Source: Palleronia salina (GTDB lineage Bacteria; Pseudomonadota; Alphaproteobacteria; Rhodobacterales; Rhodobacteraceae). Taken from it: a stretch of 64,000 nucleotides of DNA. This document shows positions 50,801 to 58,000 of the stretch, one piece after another. The notes under the pieces were generated by a model, which saw only the letters and a program-made list of their open reading frames with translations, was not told the DNA's origin and made no database searches. Within the stretch, counting starts at the first letter, position 1. Each line of letters begins with the position of its first letter. The stretch lies in NCBI RefSeq assembly GCF_900141995.1, contig NZ_FQZA01000012.1:48477-112476 (forward strand), read 5' to 3'. A program made the translations under genes and the position numbers.

Positions 50801-51481
50801 CCGGTTCTCGATCTCGACCGTGACATCGATGGTGCTTCCGGCCTGCGCTGCATCGGGGGCACTGACCGAGGTCACGACAAGGTCCGCCTCGGCGACGCCC
50901 ACCGCGATGGCGGCCGAGCCGATGTTGTTGTCCGAGAAGGGTTCGTAGACACGCCCGCGATAGGGACCGCCCAAGGCGGTGCTGATCCGGTCGTCCGGCC
51001 GGTCAGGGAACTGTTCGTAGGTCGGATAGCGCGGGTAGTATCCCCCGTCCCGGTTCGCGATGACCGAGACGTGGTAGTCGCCCGCCAGCATCGGCGGCAG
51101 CGTGTACTGCACCGTTCGGGTATAGCTTTCACCGGCGCCCAGCGGCGTATCCAGCGGCTGGCGCTGGATCGACAGCGGGCGGGCGCGCTGCTGGTTGTCG
51201 GGCAGCGGGAAATCGGCGGTAAGCCAGATCTCGTCGGTGACGGTCTCGGTCCCCGGCCACAGCACCGTCGCCCCGACATTGGTCACGGTGTAGGTGACCT
51301 CGATCGTGTCGCCCACCAGCGCAGACGGGGCCACCGTCACGTCGGTGACGGCCAGGTCGTTCGGCGTCTCTTCGACCTGCCAAAGTCCGAAGGCGCTGTT
51401 GTCGGTCAGCTCGGCCTCGGCGGCGTCGTAGAACTTGGGATTGATGCCCGCCTGCGCAACCACGTAGGCGCCGTCGGCATG
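29891..51481 (-). CDS. Giant protein, segment 4: CARDB, PPC, propellers, Ig arrays, RHS-like, lipase-like, metzincin, C-terminus
   Basis: 7,196 residues. In order: four more CARDB-like units (to about 49600); a PPC-like unit; a beta-propeller (about 47000-46150); nine Ig/cadherin-like units (45465-42880); an RHS-like section (about 42290-41540); a dockerin-like double EF-hand (about 41200-41060, GDLDGDADVDADDAALF); a Big-2-like unit; a YVTN-type propeller (about 39060-37300); a lipase-like domain (about 36870-36000) with GHNRG instead of GHSRG; a long helical stretch; a metzincin motif HEMGHSLGLED (33410-33442); and Ig/PKD-like units around a poly-Gly linker near 31010. The frame also stays open upstream to 52066, but that part is out-of-sense. 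Confidence 0.78.
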   Translation of the reverse strand, partial: HADGAYVVAQAGINPKFYDAAEAELTDNSAFGLWQVEETPNDLAVTDVTVAPSALVGDTIEVTYTVTNVGATVLWPGTETVTDEIWLTADFPLPDNQQRARPLSIQRQPLDTPLGAGESYTRTVQYTLPPMLAGDYHVSVIANRDGGYYPRYPTYEQFPDRPDDRISTALGGPYRGRVYEPFSDNNIGSAAIAVGVAEADLVVTSVSAPDAAQAGSTIDVTVEIENRGGRATRVDRWSDLLALSIDTTLDATDIALSGRAGGDPSRFSLASDPAGPRVLAPGESYTATFSVYIPHAAEGELSLLAIADAAHLGTSGRDQGFLPLSRGLGTGDLLRFTGPPVDGEPLNELRYTTTGQVDEYSAEGNNVFVHALRVTPAEAPDIVADLSLAPRLVSGEYAEAEVTLRNRGGPLPAEQDSWSYRLWLTRDEVLSVDDKPLTGGFGPLQLDADASESQTVRFRVPPGLEPGAWRIAVEVDVPGMGAPNGFVLEGAAGEANNLTLVPVQIDAPPPADLVPVGVGLPAGLVAGDEIDIAWEVVNAGENATGPVWSDAIYLSQDGTLDADDVLLVRARNEGALAAGESLSRNLRIRVPALAEGEWRVLLRTDLLDEVAEGAGEATNTVVTPRVVTVTVPRVSLSEPVEFELAPGVERLVKVEVPLGQTLRASLTALEGPLGAPAGDLMVGYLDPPDPTDPLAADTARAAGQSVAIVPGTQPGDHYIRLRGLEGGATRVRLETQLVPLSIDDVSVDRLGAGAWVTTEIRGAQFAEGATVRLSRPGFAAHEPAAWRVVDSGRILASFDLTGAERGLYDVSVTNPDGSTAILPYRVMIDPPRAAQIEVALDADRIMPKWNSVHPIGVALRNASNLDAAYVHFRSFIPEMGENILVFDDVSGRSARYGDAIMAQGDALSGAGPFEVLDPTSLVGGRHVSTGFAFGLGPGVQARADMALHVYPGVIDPSPEEIRAMPYDTAVAVAATPMTRAEFVDYQRELAEALRQAVLADPDAAPQLFALAADGEVWGDLFIGALEEAGLLRPDAEVPPVRERPLIATMLSTLAQGAIAGPLGGAATGEGGARGLFEALTALYAGESGVQAAMMGLDPVQLPEHDGSPRVPTLPAELFDQGFAAETASRQLRLFMVPYGDTIGAEVGASSSPEQLLRALGPDAIGGQGQQALDLRQYLIDAGRSSGRATLVGPDTSETDGWLPFDTDLPFTLGVAAPESGDAVRSLRATVPLDPDLDPASLRLSDIRLGEIGIDVPAGAQRFQTEIDLRASRGFVLRVSAGIDLLAPAPTATWLIEAIDPATGLALAAGPQGLLRPGETAELGWRVSGADAPVSGPEVTARAVVLMDDLPPEEAASAVARLDLRAPATALEVTDLGAGRVALDWQASDDIAVRHVTLYAAAPDAPWRILARRVEGATGSFLAEDVAPGTRFLAVATDLAGNVERPAFVTELPADGPPVDLGAPPDARTTPSDPPAARPGPAPTNPLFLAALADTVSPFAADVAPSAFGRLGTPFAGEAFATDIPASAGGIGALAVLELADGRVWVTGGPARADLWQLDLENDGAAVQTPLATLDAPIHGLAQGPDGRVWAATGGGALLELDRTSGAVIARHGSAVGTAVAVSPVDGTIVVAGVAGAAQFDPATGQFTPLGRDRDLRLGALAFDDAGVLWGVSWPGRDRVVRMDETGRLETVHVSPHAIDSLAFGRKGTALENLLFVSSVASEGTPEGTGAGAGGVLTLIDPGSGDAVEIARDGLRGEGIATTSDGRVLVAQGGSVDAVLPVFAPEVEATTPAADDVRVAPLPLLEIRFDQRMLDAEPGVPGSVRDPANYALRRADGTTEIPEFVVYSAETRTAFLGFGALPGGDWTLIADGAANAYGVPLQDAFEVDFTLITDLSSILDLEISATRFDRSTGEVSFDIALSNTSDRAIKLPVLLTLDAEGGLGAPASAADAIGDGFWTIDLSGLLPQDGILGAGATTTGRTLQLNAEGRARADLLLGAAGDAGPNKAPEFDVLPDLAELVPGTPWSFDLQASDPDGDTVLFGLLDGPDGMTIDAVTGTISWTPPDDAPARVTVTAQAFDPLGAARIQRFTLDLQGGNAAPEFSNLPAELRARVGQPIELRVQVSDSDDATFAVFADGLPPGAQFDPETRILRWVPQPGQTGVWPDLRLIADDGTARSVAFLPVVVETGALPLELRGPDEASVAEGGRLVLRFEGSGGAEGRAVRFEADRATLPPGAQIDARTGTLSWTPGYDQAGTWDATVAMTDGISRIERDVRITVAAANAAPVFFGLDGWQVYEGRSLNLALFPYDADAPFARPPVRLPDGTLDLAPQPLTTTTRIVSGLPPGATYDPDTTELSWIPGPDAAGEYEIVVETTDDGGGVVGGTPITVRDTLTITVLPANTDPILAPLDPVEVARGETRTLTISASDADGDAPALRLETDGPDPSLPRFVTFTDNGDGTGTLTIAPGAGDRGDYGLIVTATDADGGQDVLGFSLRATSENEPPVLGPLFDAVALADQAQTILVPLSDLDGETLETQVTGLPGLIDFAPSGTAGLWALSFRPGAGDLGRHDVSIRATDQGGGGDTPVTVTDSFQLTVRADNAAPRLDPVGDRTVPPGGMLVIDLRGRDLDGDALYYSAEGLPPGATLDPLTGRLEWTPRPGQLGRDNVVLRVSDGAASATETIALRVDLPDRAPVFDPVGPQLVREGDELVVAVGARDPERGEVYLSLEDAPAEMVFDPVLGVARWQPGYGDAGLHTVRVVAQDGAGNSSEQTIEIRVVDVNRAPQLQLEDAGFVIGVPKTVTAVAADADGDALDFTLVEAPDGVSVDEFGVLSWTPRPGQTGDHLIVLRVGDGEATSRVAALWTVRDLPVTPQIRIETTPDFPAVPGQPVLIRAVVDAAAPLVDLRLSVDGQAVARDAAGRFAFTPTAPGRFEIVVTVEDADGNRAEARQDLKVRDPADRDAPALTLADLPDGPLRDPVTIAGTIADTNLDSWRAVLLDRQGRRPPIELASGTAPADGVLAELDPAKLPDGWFVLRVEAVDMGGRRSLRDHLVEIAAPEKTDRQLVETLDATVTLGGVSLELLRRFDGFAAGTAPRGHLAQGWRFATLDMTVETTRALANTAGAGLEAALRTGERARVRLPDGGTAAFTFRPQSVVENGRSFARPAWVPDDPDLGWQLATADAELVRVGGRWYTVAAAAPYNPGAAGGTGDDYRVTGPDGRVYAVDAQRGLTRIVTADGGVLHVSDSGLVGRDGTALRFERDPQGRITRVQGEGLDLSYRVGRDGQLQLVRDLTTGETERLGHDGDGRLRVVTVAGGGRAYDGIDEVGFGADLSTLTGWGTATDPVDFGPDGRVVHALAVRPSEIASAASGRLHLRVSLSGDVTGATLDGLAPLAASADGRSLVFPVDRPGLLALEITGTGSHTVRLDAVGDLDGDADVDADDAALFGAGADVDGDGDADLSDRALFNANFGLRPNLPPRPVADIPTQRTHVDVPIEVDLAALLPDAEGDEARYSVVGAENGTAFILGDRAFFTPTPGVSGEAALIVRGDDGWTLSEPIRIPVQISDAALVSLDFVGRAQVMSTPGMDVPLQLVADFEDAEDVAVPLWWGGITSSDPEIVRITRDGRLVGEAPGHVVITATRGDISAATVAGVAKAQTLDEALTLAGGIDAYPDAVTVLQGTEARRIVTTLGSLGKHFRGKAEQGTRYVVADRRIATVDEDGLIRAVAPGETTVTVLHAFGEETIAVKVLDAPGTADATVGTDGAIVQTDGGARLAIAPGSLPDGTRVSMRDLELSDLDAKLDGLGTEPDATWGFLGAFDLEMSRPTTETESPMQIALPVDGAAEEGDTVAFFRRIELPTGADGALEWHWALFDTGTVDGEGLARTASPPFPGLTDRGQVLAARVGFPSKVITIDYATQAALGGLLFGGALLAGATGGLAGLLGYAAAMSITFSINAVMPKDAVSLRLEAFEKARDGEVRSLNYEVPLDTELTFEDIELRYEGDAPPPRVIPGSVSAAYAGIADRPVITGTEIVEVTEDTTRVKLEGFLFTDTDLTLDIFDEFGVEDVRASRIRLSFNGQDFYVDGTDFVDVVLKPGAEAGLYQQEIIFDVPQYVLLGATQIFVERPIIPRNYGFADWPADAEFVTSQPIGFTNKQRRLYVTSRTFGDGGQPDRGFLEVYEPAPLGSQEADTLLRRVPLPRDFLDVGVEIAAAPDGSAMYVATVGAVEVFDTIAQRFVDFSAADPDNIYVAPHLRGIPIPEGPITDMVLSPDGQRLFVSAKASIYEIDLSQGAEFFMQARKLTTLDVEVWDPSGTLNVGGEDSAYNIIHALELSEDGRRLYALTPWGERDLRQLGRSHMKFRESSRFWRSEMHVIDVDPALRDVRGDREVWRQAVDEDGDPVFRDDGRPQMERVTADISLYGAKIGAPVERAGDRANPDRPLFSVDGRWIVKYDARDLVASPRPGVMMVTHKGAFGNGVSVLETASDDPDAFDIRMRYLDATQEQWRGFDPAYAESLGMTRNAYNPWGYNVGETYIDAGGLTVYKYPLLRKQIGTSLQAWDMDIQTAGEVLLDPSGAFAYVIDTGDRSTPDRGLLARIENRTSIGTKIGVIANPLGANPRFLGTTAVFPGQEIKDIALDVTGTRLVATLWHSDTVLGYDTSALLERAFAMQTAEKDTDDDPSRYPIDLYDTTNVNRPGIDVRRPSAIAFGAAGDLRLEPVTEPIVNWGENKSQLRLIFGWDAETPPAGSDRVKLYLSTRAPGLGLFPTDPPLHDNLDDEALKAFKGDYNPGRVWTPPRDFAFVLGRAYEVAVDGTIQDIGAADENDNVNVTFSPDFVEILTAGSTVYWGVQFGTAGARAASSVQVAARASQGDAIAGVTLLTHGFQPFMSVLNGTWSVGYGQPEPLLHMAREISEATGGSAVLLYDKRTGQWVNPETNRTGAEGIEPGRGVVLVSDWVTESDITDEGFSEAAADALFASIMALDADTEGRLLNAPMHMIGHNRGASVNSEIAQRLARFRPDVSDVHVTTLDPFDQSQETLQVPLQDMLLMVRWTNRLAAAVNVAKSVAGAIASGGSSLAIDAVPTMSTLAAQGALEKAINKVFEVAQALGIDVGVIKWDDFKDPDVKRWENVGFHDNYFQTAAKGKKDGSDVTNELAEFFDIEFLTTDDAKKALDAILQAPGEWTTTKRLQYEAVKAKFDLGLGLPGPFTFSANGRSLKDFADYEIDLSAKATGFDIDDFQSDAIGFRFGLNNPTERTLAWYAGTIDAELEAFYDVPLWRRAGDIGLDINPYKDSTADAVIRNLLQSNIFDKKGWYGAQPITLVKGGDAQRDVLTKYEINRPGIIREGVGQGWFWSTGGGGDPHKPLQGDRKVTQSFTDNSEQGAWADEGAVPEIFNGNFEHGTRQSLVNMIASMMDVGAYIDKLAEKPGDATQQPKSAKQKLFGKDSIKALFSGQVTGFGRFPFSYELPGWAFHGGEGFSAGLGSFRSDIAGLFVMNTNPTGVFVEVFDKVFDMYAKKITDAVSKYLVAKVLQGNETIAANEGYRNYQKKVDAIADYTPQKESAAKALKAQYEEEYRKAEEEFRLYELLNPTLPSPELERRREARDRAKERLDTYDERARLYGEVAGLHKQVDWLKGVLLSDAVWNHVKSVEPDIFGTGADGKPQSIEGWLKVQTNGVIDPSQQKSLTAFVKAALKFTFFGKDPAKADNAILMGGSEALTELVEGAFGFVGGAGAMGDFLADIIDELTDFDALVHNRFWIPESGANYLTFETLAPMAIGTDSGVEVLFLRGETTEGADVLDGSPNILHRAVLPLPEGFFERTTHSVAIPSELKGKQVKLMLRNVGLDTQASDVDLTPPDVSGTDGSIERFFLNLPDSFSPAASALSQTYLLDNIRLQATDPGTGVAQEVTAEVAPDTPLAALDAERAECVADAARTLWESTGALTDAQRAQLQTLQVEIRDLGGTVLALFDGNKITLDDDAAGHGWAVPGAGDWQLQNAALRGVDLLTVIAHEMGHSLGLEDLPGAGGTAPTLMTGTLAPGERRLPQAADLATAGEPTRDGVLRLSQVLRAVPRADGTPAGPATRNTTPAQAAATPPTNTDIVNGTFDAAPDPGVGWTFVGDAGVTGGRALIAEGADVFSGVTQAFLNDGTASALELTLSGIRLDADPRRVPDAIEVALRAEETGVPLAQLQALAGTDALLSIQADGRVLVAPGVEIEGTRLADGSYDLTQPITLRVPLDAATAGTAYRLSVDLLGFGSRAAQVAVDDVRLLRDGPVNLAPVAVDDSVGTAFETPVTIDALANDSDPEAAPLVPRIAGAPTNGQIEIVNGTFVYTPDDGFSGQDSFTYVVSDGERDSEPATVTIDVAAETAGPVIADPGSLAVIEGDRLSVELVGIDAGGTGSLSWTLVSGPTGATLDPVTGQLSWQAPDGPDRVELIVALEDGAGRMAERRVAVDVADARPRIIVTGAAEVTRGAAFDLALAITDPGADTISAIIIDWGDGSSSTLPGDARAASHVFDRDGRFEIAVTVVNEDGRFAGPDTAVRVNAPPVDSDAPRVTDFEPTRTVLTVTMDRPMGDLPDGAVTLSAAGGRVIAGAVALSGDGLQLVFTPSRPLPTGDYVLRIDDSWRARPGAGGLRLDGDDDGAEGGDAVLDLRVRAGTSVPVARPDSARTNAGEAVQLDVLANDTDPGGDALSVDMVDDPANGDVSILPDGRILYTPKAGFAGTDRFRYRATDGQASSDPVDVTIDVAPIDGPEDPPERPETPDTPTPVVADPPRDGPTLVGDPGSVATLTTGPRLVRVSMGNTGTDDLYSTPGRRGGGGGGGSAELCRVNTATIIGGRVAVMPGVIEPGHRFTLVISDGAPAGLSIDWGDGTVVEIPEGARDITHSYEDEGLKRITFILQDAVGVERVTQLVSVGTLDPVRVVSAEMRGGRIVVTFSRAIDPATLEDGTLRLVDGAGRPVSIRTILSDDRRQLTLVIAETPTGPLSLVIEGTAAGVLDLVGCAIDGDANGTPGGAYQAIFELDVRAEADPLPRLRLGTGLALAGAVERRGRLLGVPLRADAKAVAISAETDTRPVAPQMVDGGTSHAGLPVIGSGSTARVWFDASELGDTLSITTGETAVASSAEPAPRAALAALAPVSALAGALSLTADRGRKPNRRASAAVNPDSPERPALGGRAAILRIPLPGRPET
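42880..45465 (-). repeat. Array of nine Ig/cadherin-like (He_PIG-type) repeats
   Basis: Units open with N-x-A/P-P (NKAPEFDVLPDLAE, NAAPEFSNLP, NEPPVLGPLF, NRAPQLQLED) and close with a PGA-x-x-DP-x-T-x-x-L-x-W-x-P phrase (for example GATYDPDTTELSWIP). Asp-rich DADGD turns are typical of calcium-binding cadherin-like folds. They form a rod-like section between the first propeller and the RHS-like section. Confidence 0.75.
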
Positions 51482-54400
51482 GGGGCCGGGATGAGGGTCA
51501 GCACAACCGCCCGCTCGCCGACCAACCCTTCGGGCAAGGCGACGATCTCGCGCCGCTCCTGCGTGGTGCCCGGCGGCAGGGTTCCCTGCTCGGTCCCGCT
51601 CCACAGGACCCGGCCGGTGGCCTCGTCGCTGATCGCGACGCGCCAGGTGCCGTCGGCCACGCCCGGCCCGGTGGACCGCACGGTCCAGCCGAACTCGACG
51701 AAGCCTCCCTCGTCGGCGGCGGGATCGACTTCGAAGGCATCGACCGCCAGGTTGGGAAGCGGGCGCCCCGCGATGGTCAGCGCGCGCGCCAGGCGGTTGT
51801 TGGCCAGGGCTGTGTGCTCGTAGACCCGGCCTTCGGGATCGGTCCGGACCACGATCTCGTAATCCCCGTCGGCATAGTCCGGCAGGGTCAGGGTCTCGAC
51901 CCGCTCGACCGCGTCGCCGGGAGCAAGCTGGCCGAAGCGATCGACCGACCGCGAGGTCAGCAGCGCCCCGTCCGAGACGCGCCGCACCTCGATCCGGTCC
52001 CTGACGGCAGTGCGACCCCCGGGATTGAGCGGGGCGGATTCGTCGCCGACATTCTCGATCCGCCACCCCACGGTGATGGTGTCGCCGCCCGACGCGCTCT
52101 CGGGTGCATCGACCCGGGTGACGGCAAGGTCCGCGTAGGGCCGCGCGGCAAAGCCGACCGGCGTGCCGGCCACGTTCGCGCCCGCGCCGTCCTCGTAAAG
52201 CGTGTCATCCACGTCCGTGGCGACTTCGACCCGCCAGTCGCCCGACAGGTTCTGCACGGTGAAGGACGCGGTCTCGGTGTAGCCCTCCCCCGGCGCCGGC
52301 GGCCCGGTCCGGGTGAAGGTGCCGAGCGGCACGATCCGCCCGCTGCCGGCTTCGACCAGCCGCACCGCGTCGGTATAGGCCGCGCCGGTGCCCGTGCCGG
52401 TGCCGCGGTTCTCGACCCGCCAGGACACCTCGAACGTGGCGATGGCCCCGTAGACCAGCGGCGGCGCGGTAACCTCGGCGACGACGAGGTCCGGCTGGGC
52501 GATGGCCGTGATCTCGATCGGGGTGATGGCGTGGTCGGGCGGTCCGCCCGCCTCGGTCAGGCTGGCGTCGTCGTTGACCCCGAGGATCAGGCGCAGGGGG
52601 CCGGCCATGTCGGCGGGCAGCGTCACGCGGCGGGCCACCGCCAGGCTTTCGCCGGGCGCCAGTCCGCCCGCGTCGGTCACGACCTCGGCAAGCAGGCGTC
52701 CGTCGGCGGGATCGTCGGTCGGCGAAAGCCAGATGCGATCGACGAAGCTGCCGATGGCCGGCCGCGCGCCGTCGTTGGTGATCGTCCAGTCGAGCGTGAT
52801 CTCCTGCCCCGCCCGGGCCGTCGCCGGTCCGGACACCGCGACGGACAGATCGGGCGCACCCGCGGGCAGCGGCGTGCCGTCCTCGACGTTCGAGGCCTCG
52901 AGCCCCGCTTCGAACACCGCGTCCTCCACATCGGCGATGACGCGCAGCAACACCGGCCCGTCGCGCAGAAGCCGTGGCGGCGTGATCCGCACCTCGGCGC
53001 GGTAGCTTTCGCCCGGCGCAAGCGACGCGTCGCGCCGGAAGGTCCCCAGGTCGCCCAGGCTCTGGCCCGTCGCGGGATCGATCAGCTGGATCCGGTCGCG
53101 CCACGGGCCCAGCGCGGCGACGCTGCCCGCGTTGCGCACCGTGTAGGACAGGTCGAAGGGCACCCCCGCCGTCAGCCCGTCCGGGCGGAGCACATCGCTC
53201 ACCACCAGGTCGGCGGCCGCCCGGCTGGCGACGGCCAGTTCGGTCGGAGCCTCGGCGGTATTGTTGTCGGCGCCGTTCGGGCCCTCGCCCACCCGGCCGT
53301 CGGCGTTGGTCACCACGAACAATGTCAGGGCGCCGGACAGGCCGCCCGGCAACGTCACGTTGCGGCTGCGCAAGATCGAGTCACCGGCCGCCAACGGGGC
53401 TTGCGACGCGATCTCGGCCAGCAGGACGGCATCCGCGATATCGCCCGTGGCGCTGATCAGGATGCGGTCCAGGCTTCCCGCGGGGGCGGCATCGGGCCCG
53501 GCATTCGTCACCCGCCAGCCGACCTCCAGTTGTTCGCCCGCGAAAAGCCGCGTGCGCGAGACCGACACGTCGCCCACCGACAGGTCCGCTGCCGGGGCCG
53601 ACAGGACGATCGCGGTTGCGGGCGAGATGTTGTCGCCGCGGGTCCCGGGCTCGTCCAGCGCGGCGTCGGCGTCGGTGATGACCACGAGCTGCCAGTCCCC
53701 GCCGCCCGCCTGCGGCACGACCACCTCGGCCGCGGCCTGGTAGGTGCCCCCGGCGCCCAGCGCCCCGGCGCGCGGCACCCGCGCCAGCAGGATGTCGTCG
53801 GGGTCGCCCGGCGTCGCGTCCCGGCTGAGCCAGAGTTCGTCCACCCAGGCGTCGCTGCGGGTTTCGACCGGGCCCGCGTTCTCGACCTGCCAGGACACGT
53901 CGATCGTATCGCCCACGCTGGCCGTCGGCGGCGCCACCGGCGCGTCCAGGCGCAGGTCGGCGCGGAGCGGGGGCAAGGCCACCCGGTCCAGCCGGGCGCT
54001 GTTCGTCTCGTGGCGTTCGCTCGAGTTGACCGTCACCTCGGTCACGGCGGGCGTGCCCGCGTTGGTGACCACGCGGACCCGCATCTCGCGCGGGTCGGCG
54101 CCCACGGGCAGATCCAGCGTGACACGGTTCTGCGCCTGTGCATCAGGGGCCAGGCCGTCGCGCGAAACCGTGGCCGTCACCAGCGGCGACGAGACAGCGT
54201 TGCGATAGGATATCTCGACCCGGTCCAGGTGCGCGCCCGCCGGCAGGGTGCCCACGTTCGATGTGGTCCACTCGACCACGACGGGCTCGCCCACCCGCAG
54301 CGCCCCGTCGATCCGCAGCCCGGTAACGGTCAGATCGGGCGCGGCGACGAAGCGCAGCAGGTCGGTATTGTCGCTCTCGGCATCGACGGCGTCCGCGCGT

Positions 54401-55085
54401 TCGTCCACCACGTCCGCGGTGTCGAGGCTCAGCGACAGCTCGAAGCCCGAGATCGCGGCGTCCGGCACCACAAGCGCCACCTGCCGCGTGGCGCTGGCGC
54501 CCGCGTCGAGCCGCTCGGTCACCGCCACGTCGATGCTGCGCACGATCTGCCCGGTCACGCGGTCGAGCAGCGACAGGCGCTCGGTCCAGCCCGGCTCGGC
54601 CGCGGCATCGCCTGTATTGCCCACCGTGTAGGACAGGTTGACGGTCTGGCCGGGCTGCCAGAGGTCGAAATCGGGACCGGAAAGCTGCTCGACCACGAGG
54701 TTGGGGAAGGACGGGACGGTCGCGACGGCAGCGATGTTCGCGACGTTGTTGGTTTCGGCCGTGCCGTCGCTGTTGCGTTCCTCCAGCGCCTGTCCCGCGT
54801 CGGTCGTCACGCGCACCGTGATGTCGCCCTGCAGGTCGGCGGGCAGCGTGATCTCGGCGCTGCGCGCCCGGGCGGCGCCGGCGGCCAGCGGGCTGGCCGA
54901 CAGGTCCAGCGGCACCGCAAGTGTGGCGCGGACGGCTCCGCCCGCATCGAGGATCTCGACCCGCTCGGACAGTTGGCCCACGGCCGGTTCGGTCCCGAGA
55001 TTGGCGCTGCGCCAAGTGATCTCGAGCGGCGCGCCCGACAGGGCGTCCCCCGTGATCGCGAGATCCCGCACCGACAGGTCCGGGC
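49595..55085 (-). repeat. Array of 14 CARDB-like protein repeats
   Basis: Fourteen consecutive units in the giant protein, each beginning D-L-x-V and containing a T-V-x-N-x-G-type strand (for example DTIDVSWQVENAG, VPFDLSYTVRNAG, DTIEVTYTVTNVG). Ten lie before and four after the homopolymer frame break at 51481-51485. CARDB is a cell-adhesion-related Ig-like module of bacterial surface proteins. The units are diverged at DNA level, so the array does not look like a recent expansion. Confidence 0.75.
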
Positions 55086-58000
55086 CATCGCCCTGGCGGC
55101 TGATGGGAATGGGGCGGTCCGGGTCCGTCAGGTCCAGGTGGCCCGTCAGGGTGTAGCTGCGCACACCGCCCGCCGCCTGGGCATCGCCGCGCACCACCAG
55201 CAGGTAGCGTCCGGTCTCGGACAAGGTGACCTCGCCCGAGGCGCCGCTGGCCGACAGCAGCGCGATCCGTTCGCCCGCCGGAGACCACAGAAAGGCGCGG
55301 GTGTCGCGCTGGGACTCGTCGAAGGTGAACGAGACGGCCTGCCCCGCGGTCCCGTCGAAGCTGTAGAGATCGGCCAGGCTGCCGGGATCGAGCCGTCCCT
55401 CCACGCGCCCGTCATCGGTCAGCGCCACCGCGTTGGCCGTGTCCAGCACGCGCAGCGCGATCTGGCCCTGCACGGGCGGCGGGTTGAAGCCTGTGTTAGG
55501 CTCGGCCGTGACGACGACCCGCCAGGTGCCGGGCCCCAGGACCAGCGGCGATTCCTCCAGCGTGCCGAAGGACGAGGCGTCCAGGTCCCAGGTCGCGCGG
55601 GTGGTGCCGTCGGGACCGATCAGCGCCACCTCGGCCCGCACCCCCGCCAGCAGGGTGTCTATGACGACGCGGGTGCTGTCATCGGTCAGGGTGAAGGCCG
55701 TCTCGCGCACCTGTCCGGCCCCGTCGAAGGCCATTTCCACCCGTTCGCCCAGGGCGATCGGCAGGGTCTGCGGCACGGTCCGCAGCCGCAGCTCGGCCGT
55801 CTCGGTCGCGTCGGGCGCATCGACGATCAGGTGATAGGTCCCGGTCGCACCGATATCGATCCGGCGGGCGGGGGCGGGCCCGACGCCAGATGACACGATC
55901 CGGCCGGCGTCATCGGTCAGCCACCACCGGGCATCCTCCTGCGACAGGCCCTCGATGGTGTAGCCCTGGCCGTCCTGCAGCGCGACACGCGCGCGCAGCG
56001 CGGCGCCTTCGGCCGCGGCGGTCAGGGCTTGGGCCACGTCGGGCTCCAACGCGGGCGCGTCGGTCATGTTGGCCAGGACGAATTCCAGCCGCTCGGCCGT
56101 GCGGGCGTCCCGCACGATTTCGAGCACGTAATCCCCGGGGCCGAGCGCGGCGAGCGGCTGCGCGTTGGCGGTTGCGGTCCCCTCGGCCCGCAGCGCGCCA
56201 TCGGCGTCGAAAATGCGCCAGCTGTGTTCGGCCCCGCCGGACAGGGTGTCGAAATGCAGCAGGCTCTCCTGGGCGAGCGTGAAGCCGTGGCGCGACCGAG
56301 CGGCCGGGGCAAGCGCGGGACCGGTGGTCGTCCCCCCCAGCGCCAGCGCGCCGCCGCCGGCTGTCAGGTCGTGGACGACCGCGGTCAGGCTGTGGGGTTC
56401 CGTGGTCCCGTCGGTGCGGTCCCACAGGACCGCGTAGGTGCCCGCACGCTCGGCCACCAGCCGGTGGAACGCCATGTCCCCCCTGTTGCGGGCCACGACC
56501 GACCCGTCCGGCCCGATCACAACCGCCGAGACGTCGCGGGTCAGCGCGCCGTCCGTGACCTCGATCCCGAAGGGCTGCCCCGCCGCCAGGTCGAAAGTCA
56601 CACCGCCGGCCCGCGCGCCGGGGTCGAGCGTGACATTGCTGGCGGCGCCCAGCCCGGCCTGCGGCAGCGCCGACAGGTCCACCAGGCGGAAGCTGTGATC
56701 GGTCGTGCCGAACCGGTTCGTCGTGGCGATCAGCTCGTACCGGCCGGGCGACAGGCGCAGGGCCGGCGGATCCGGCTCGCCCGACACGAAACTGGTCGAG
56801 ACCGGGTCGAGCGGCCGCGCCAGCCGGTCGGGCTCGCCCTGTTTCTTCAGGTAGTAGGTCGCCGTGCCCGAAATGCGGTCCAGGAACACGGTGGTGTCGG
56901 CGTCCACCCCGAAGGTCCACCGGCTCAACGCCTCGCCGCCGGGATGCGACAGCACGGTATCGCCCAGCGGCAGATCGGCCCCGGTCCAGTCGCTGCGGGC
57001 CACGCGGATGGCGGCGATGTCGTGGTTCGCCGTGGCGCTGCCCACGCGCGCGCCGAAGGCCAGCCGCAGGTCCTCGATCACGAAGCCCGGCAAGGCGTGC
57101 CCGTCGATCAGCACGACACTGTCCGCCCCCTGTCCCAGCGACAGGGTCAGCCGAGCCCCGTCGCCATCGGCCGCCAGCACGGCGTCGAGCTGCCGGAAGG
57201 CCGCGACCGACAGGTCGGCGGTGGCCGCGGGAATGTCGAAGGCGTCGACACGGGTGTCGACAGTGGTGCTGCCGGGCTGCCGTCGCAGGTGGGTGACTTC
57301 GATGCGGTTGCGCGCCATGTCGATTTCGAGCGTCAGGCGACCGGCGCTGCGCGGCGCCTGCGCCCGGTCGGCCAGCAGCGCCTCGGGCACGACGCCCCCC
57401 GCACCCGCCGCCGCCAGCGGAAGCCACGCCATGACGAAGGTGCCGCCCGCCGCATCGGTGACCGACGGCTCGGCCCGCCAGTCCAGGCTCACCTCGTGAC
57501 GGTCGAGCCGGCCTTCCATGGCGAAAGCGGGCAGGATCCACGTCTCGGTGTCGGTGTCGGTGTCGGCCAGTCCGGCCAGGCGATAGACGTCCTGGCCATC
57601 CACCTGAACCACGCGGCCATCGGTGCCGCGGACGGTCTGGGTCGCGAAATCCCAGCCCGGCGTGGTGAAGTCGATCTCGGCGGCGCCCGGGTCGGCGGCG
57701 CGGGTCAGATCGGTGAGCTGAAGGGCGTAATTTTCGGTGCCGGGATTGCGCAGCGGATCGGCGCTGACATTGCCGTCGATCCGGATGACGTATCGCCCGG
57801 CCGTGGGCAGCACGACCACCGGTCCGTCCGAGTTGCCGCCCCCCGACCACATCTCCGAGCCGTCGGGCCCGAGGATCGTCGCGATGCCCGAGAAGTCCGG
57901 CGCGCCGCCCGGCCGCACCCATTGGGGCCGCACGACCGCCGGCGCGTCCAGATCCACCACGTGCAGAACGGCGCCGTGGCCCTCGTCGGGCACCTCGCCC

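Noticed and set aside
51482..52066. Upstream extension of giant-protein segment 4 to a start at 52066
   Set aside because: In this stretch the other minus-strand frame encodes a CARDB-like unit; the extension is Arg/Gly-rich nonsense. Segment 4 makes sense only from about 51481.
49595..55085. CRISPR-like or satellite DNA
   Set aside because: Repetition is at protein level (CARDB-like units of about 120-130 residues) with diverged DNA; no short regular repeat-spacer pattern exists anywhere in the window.
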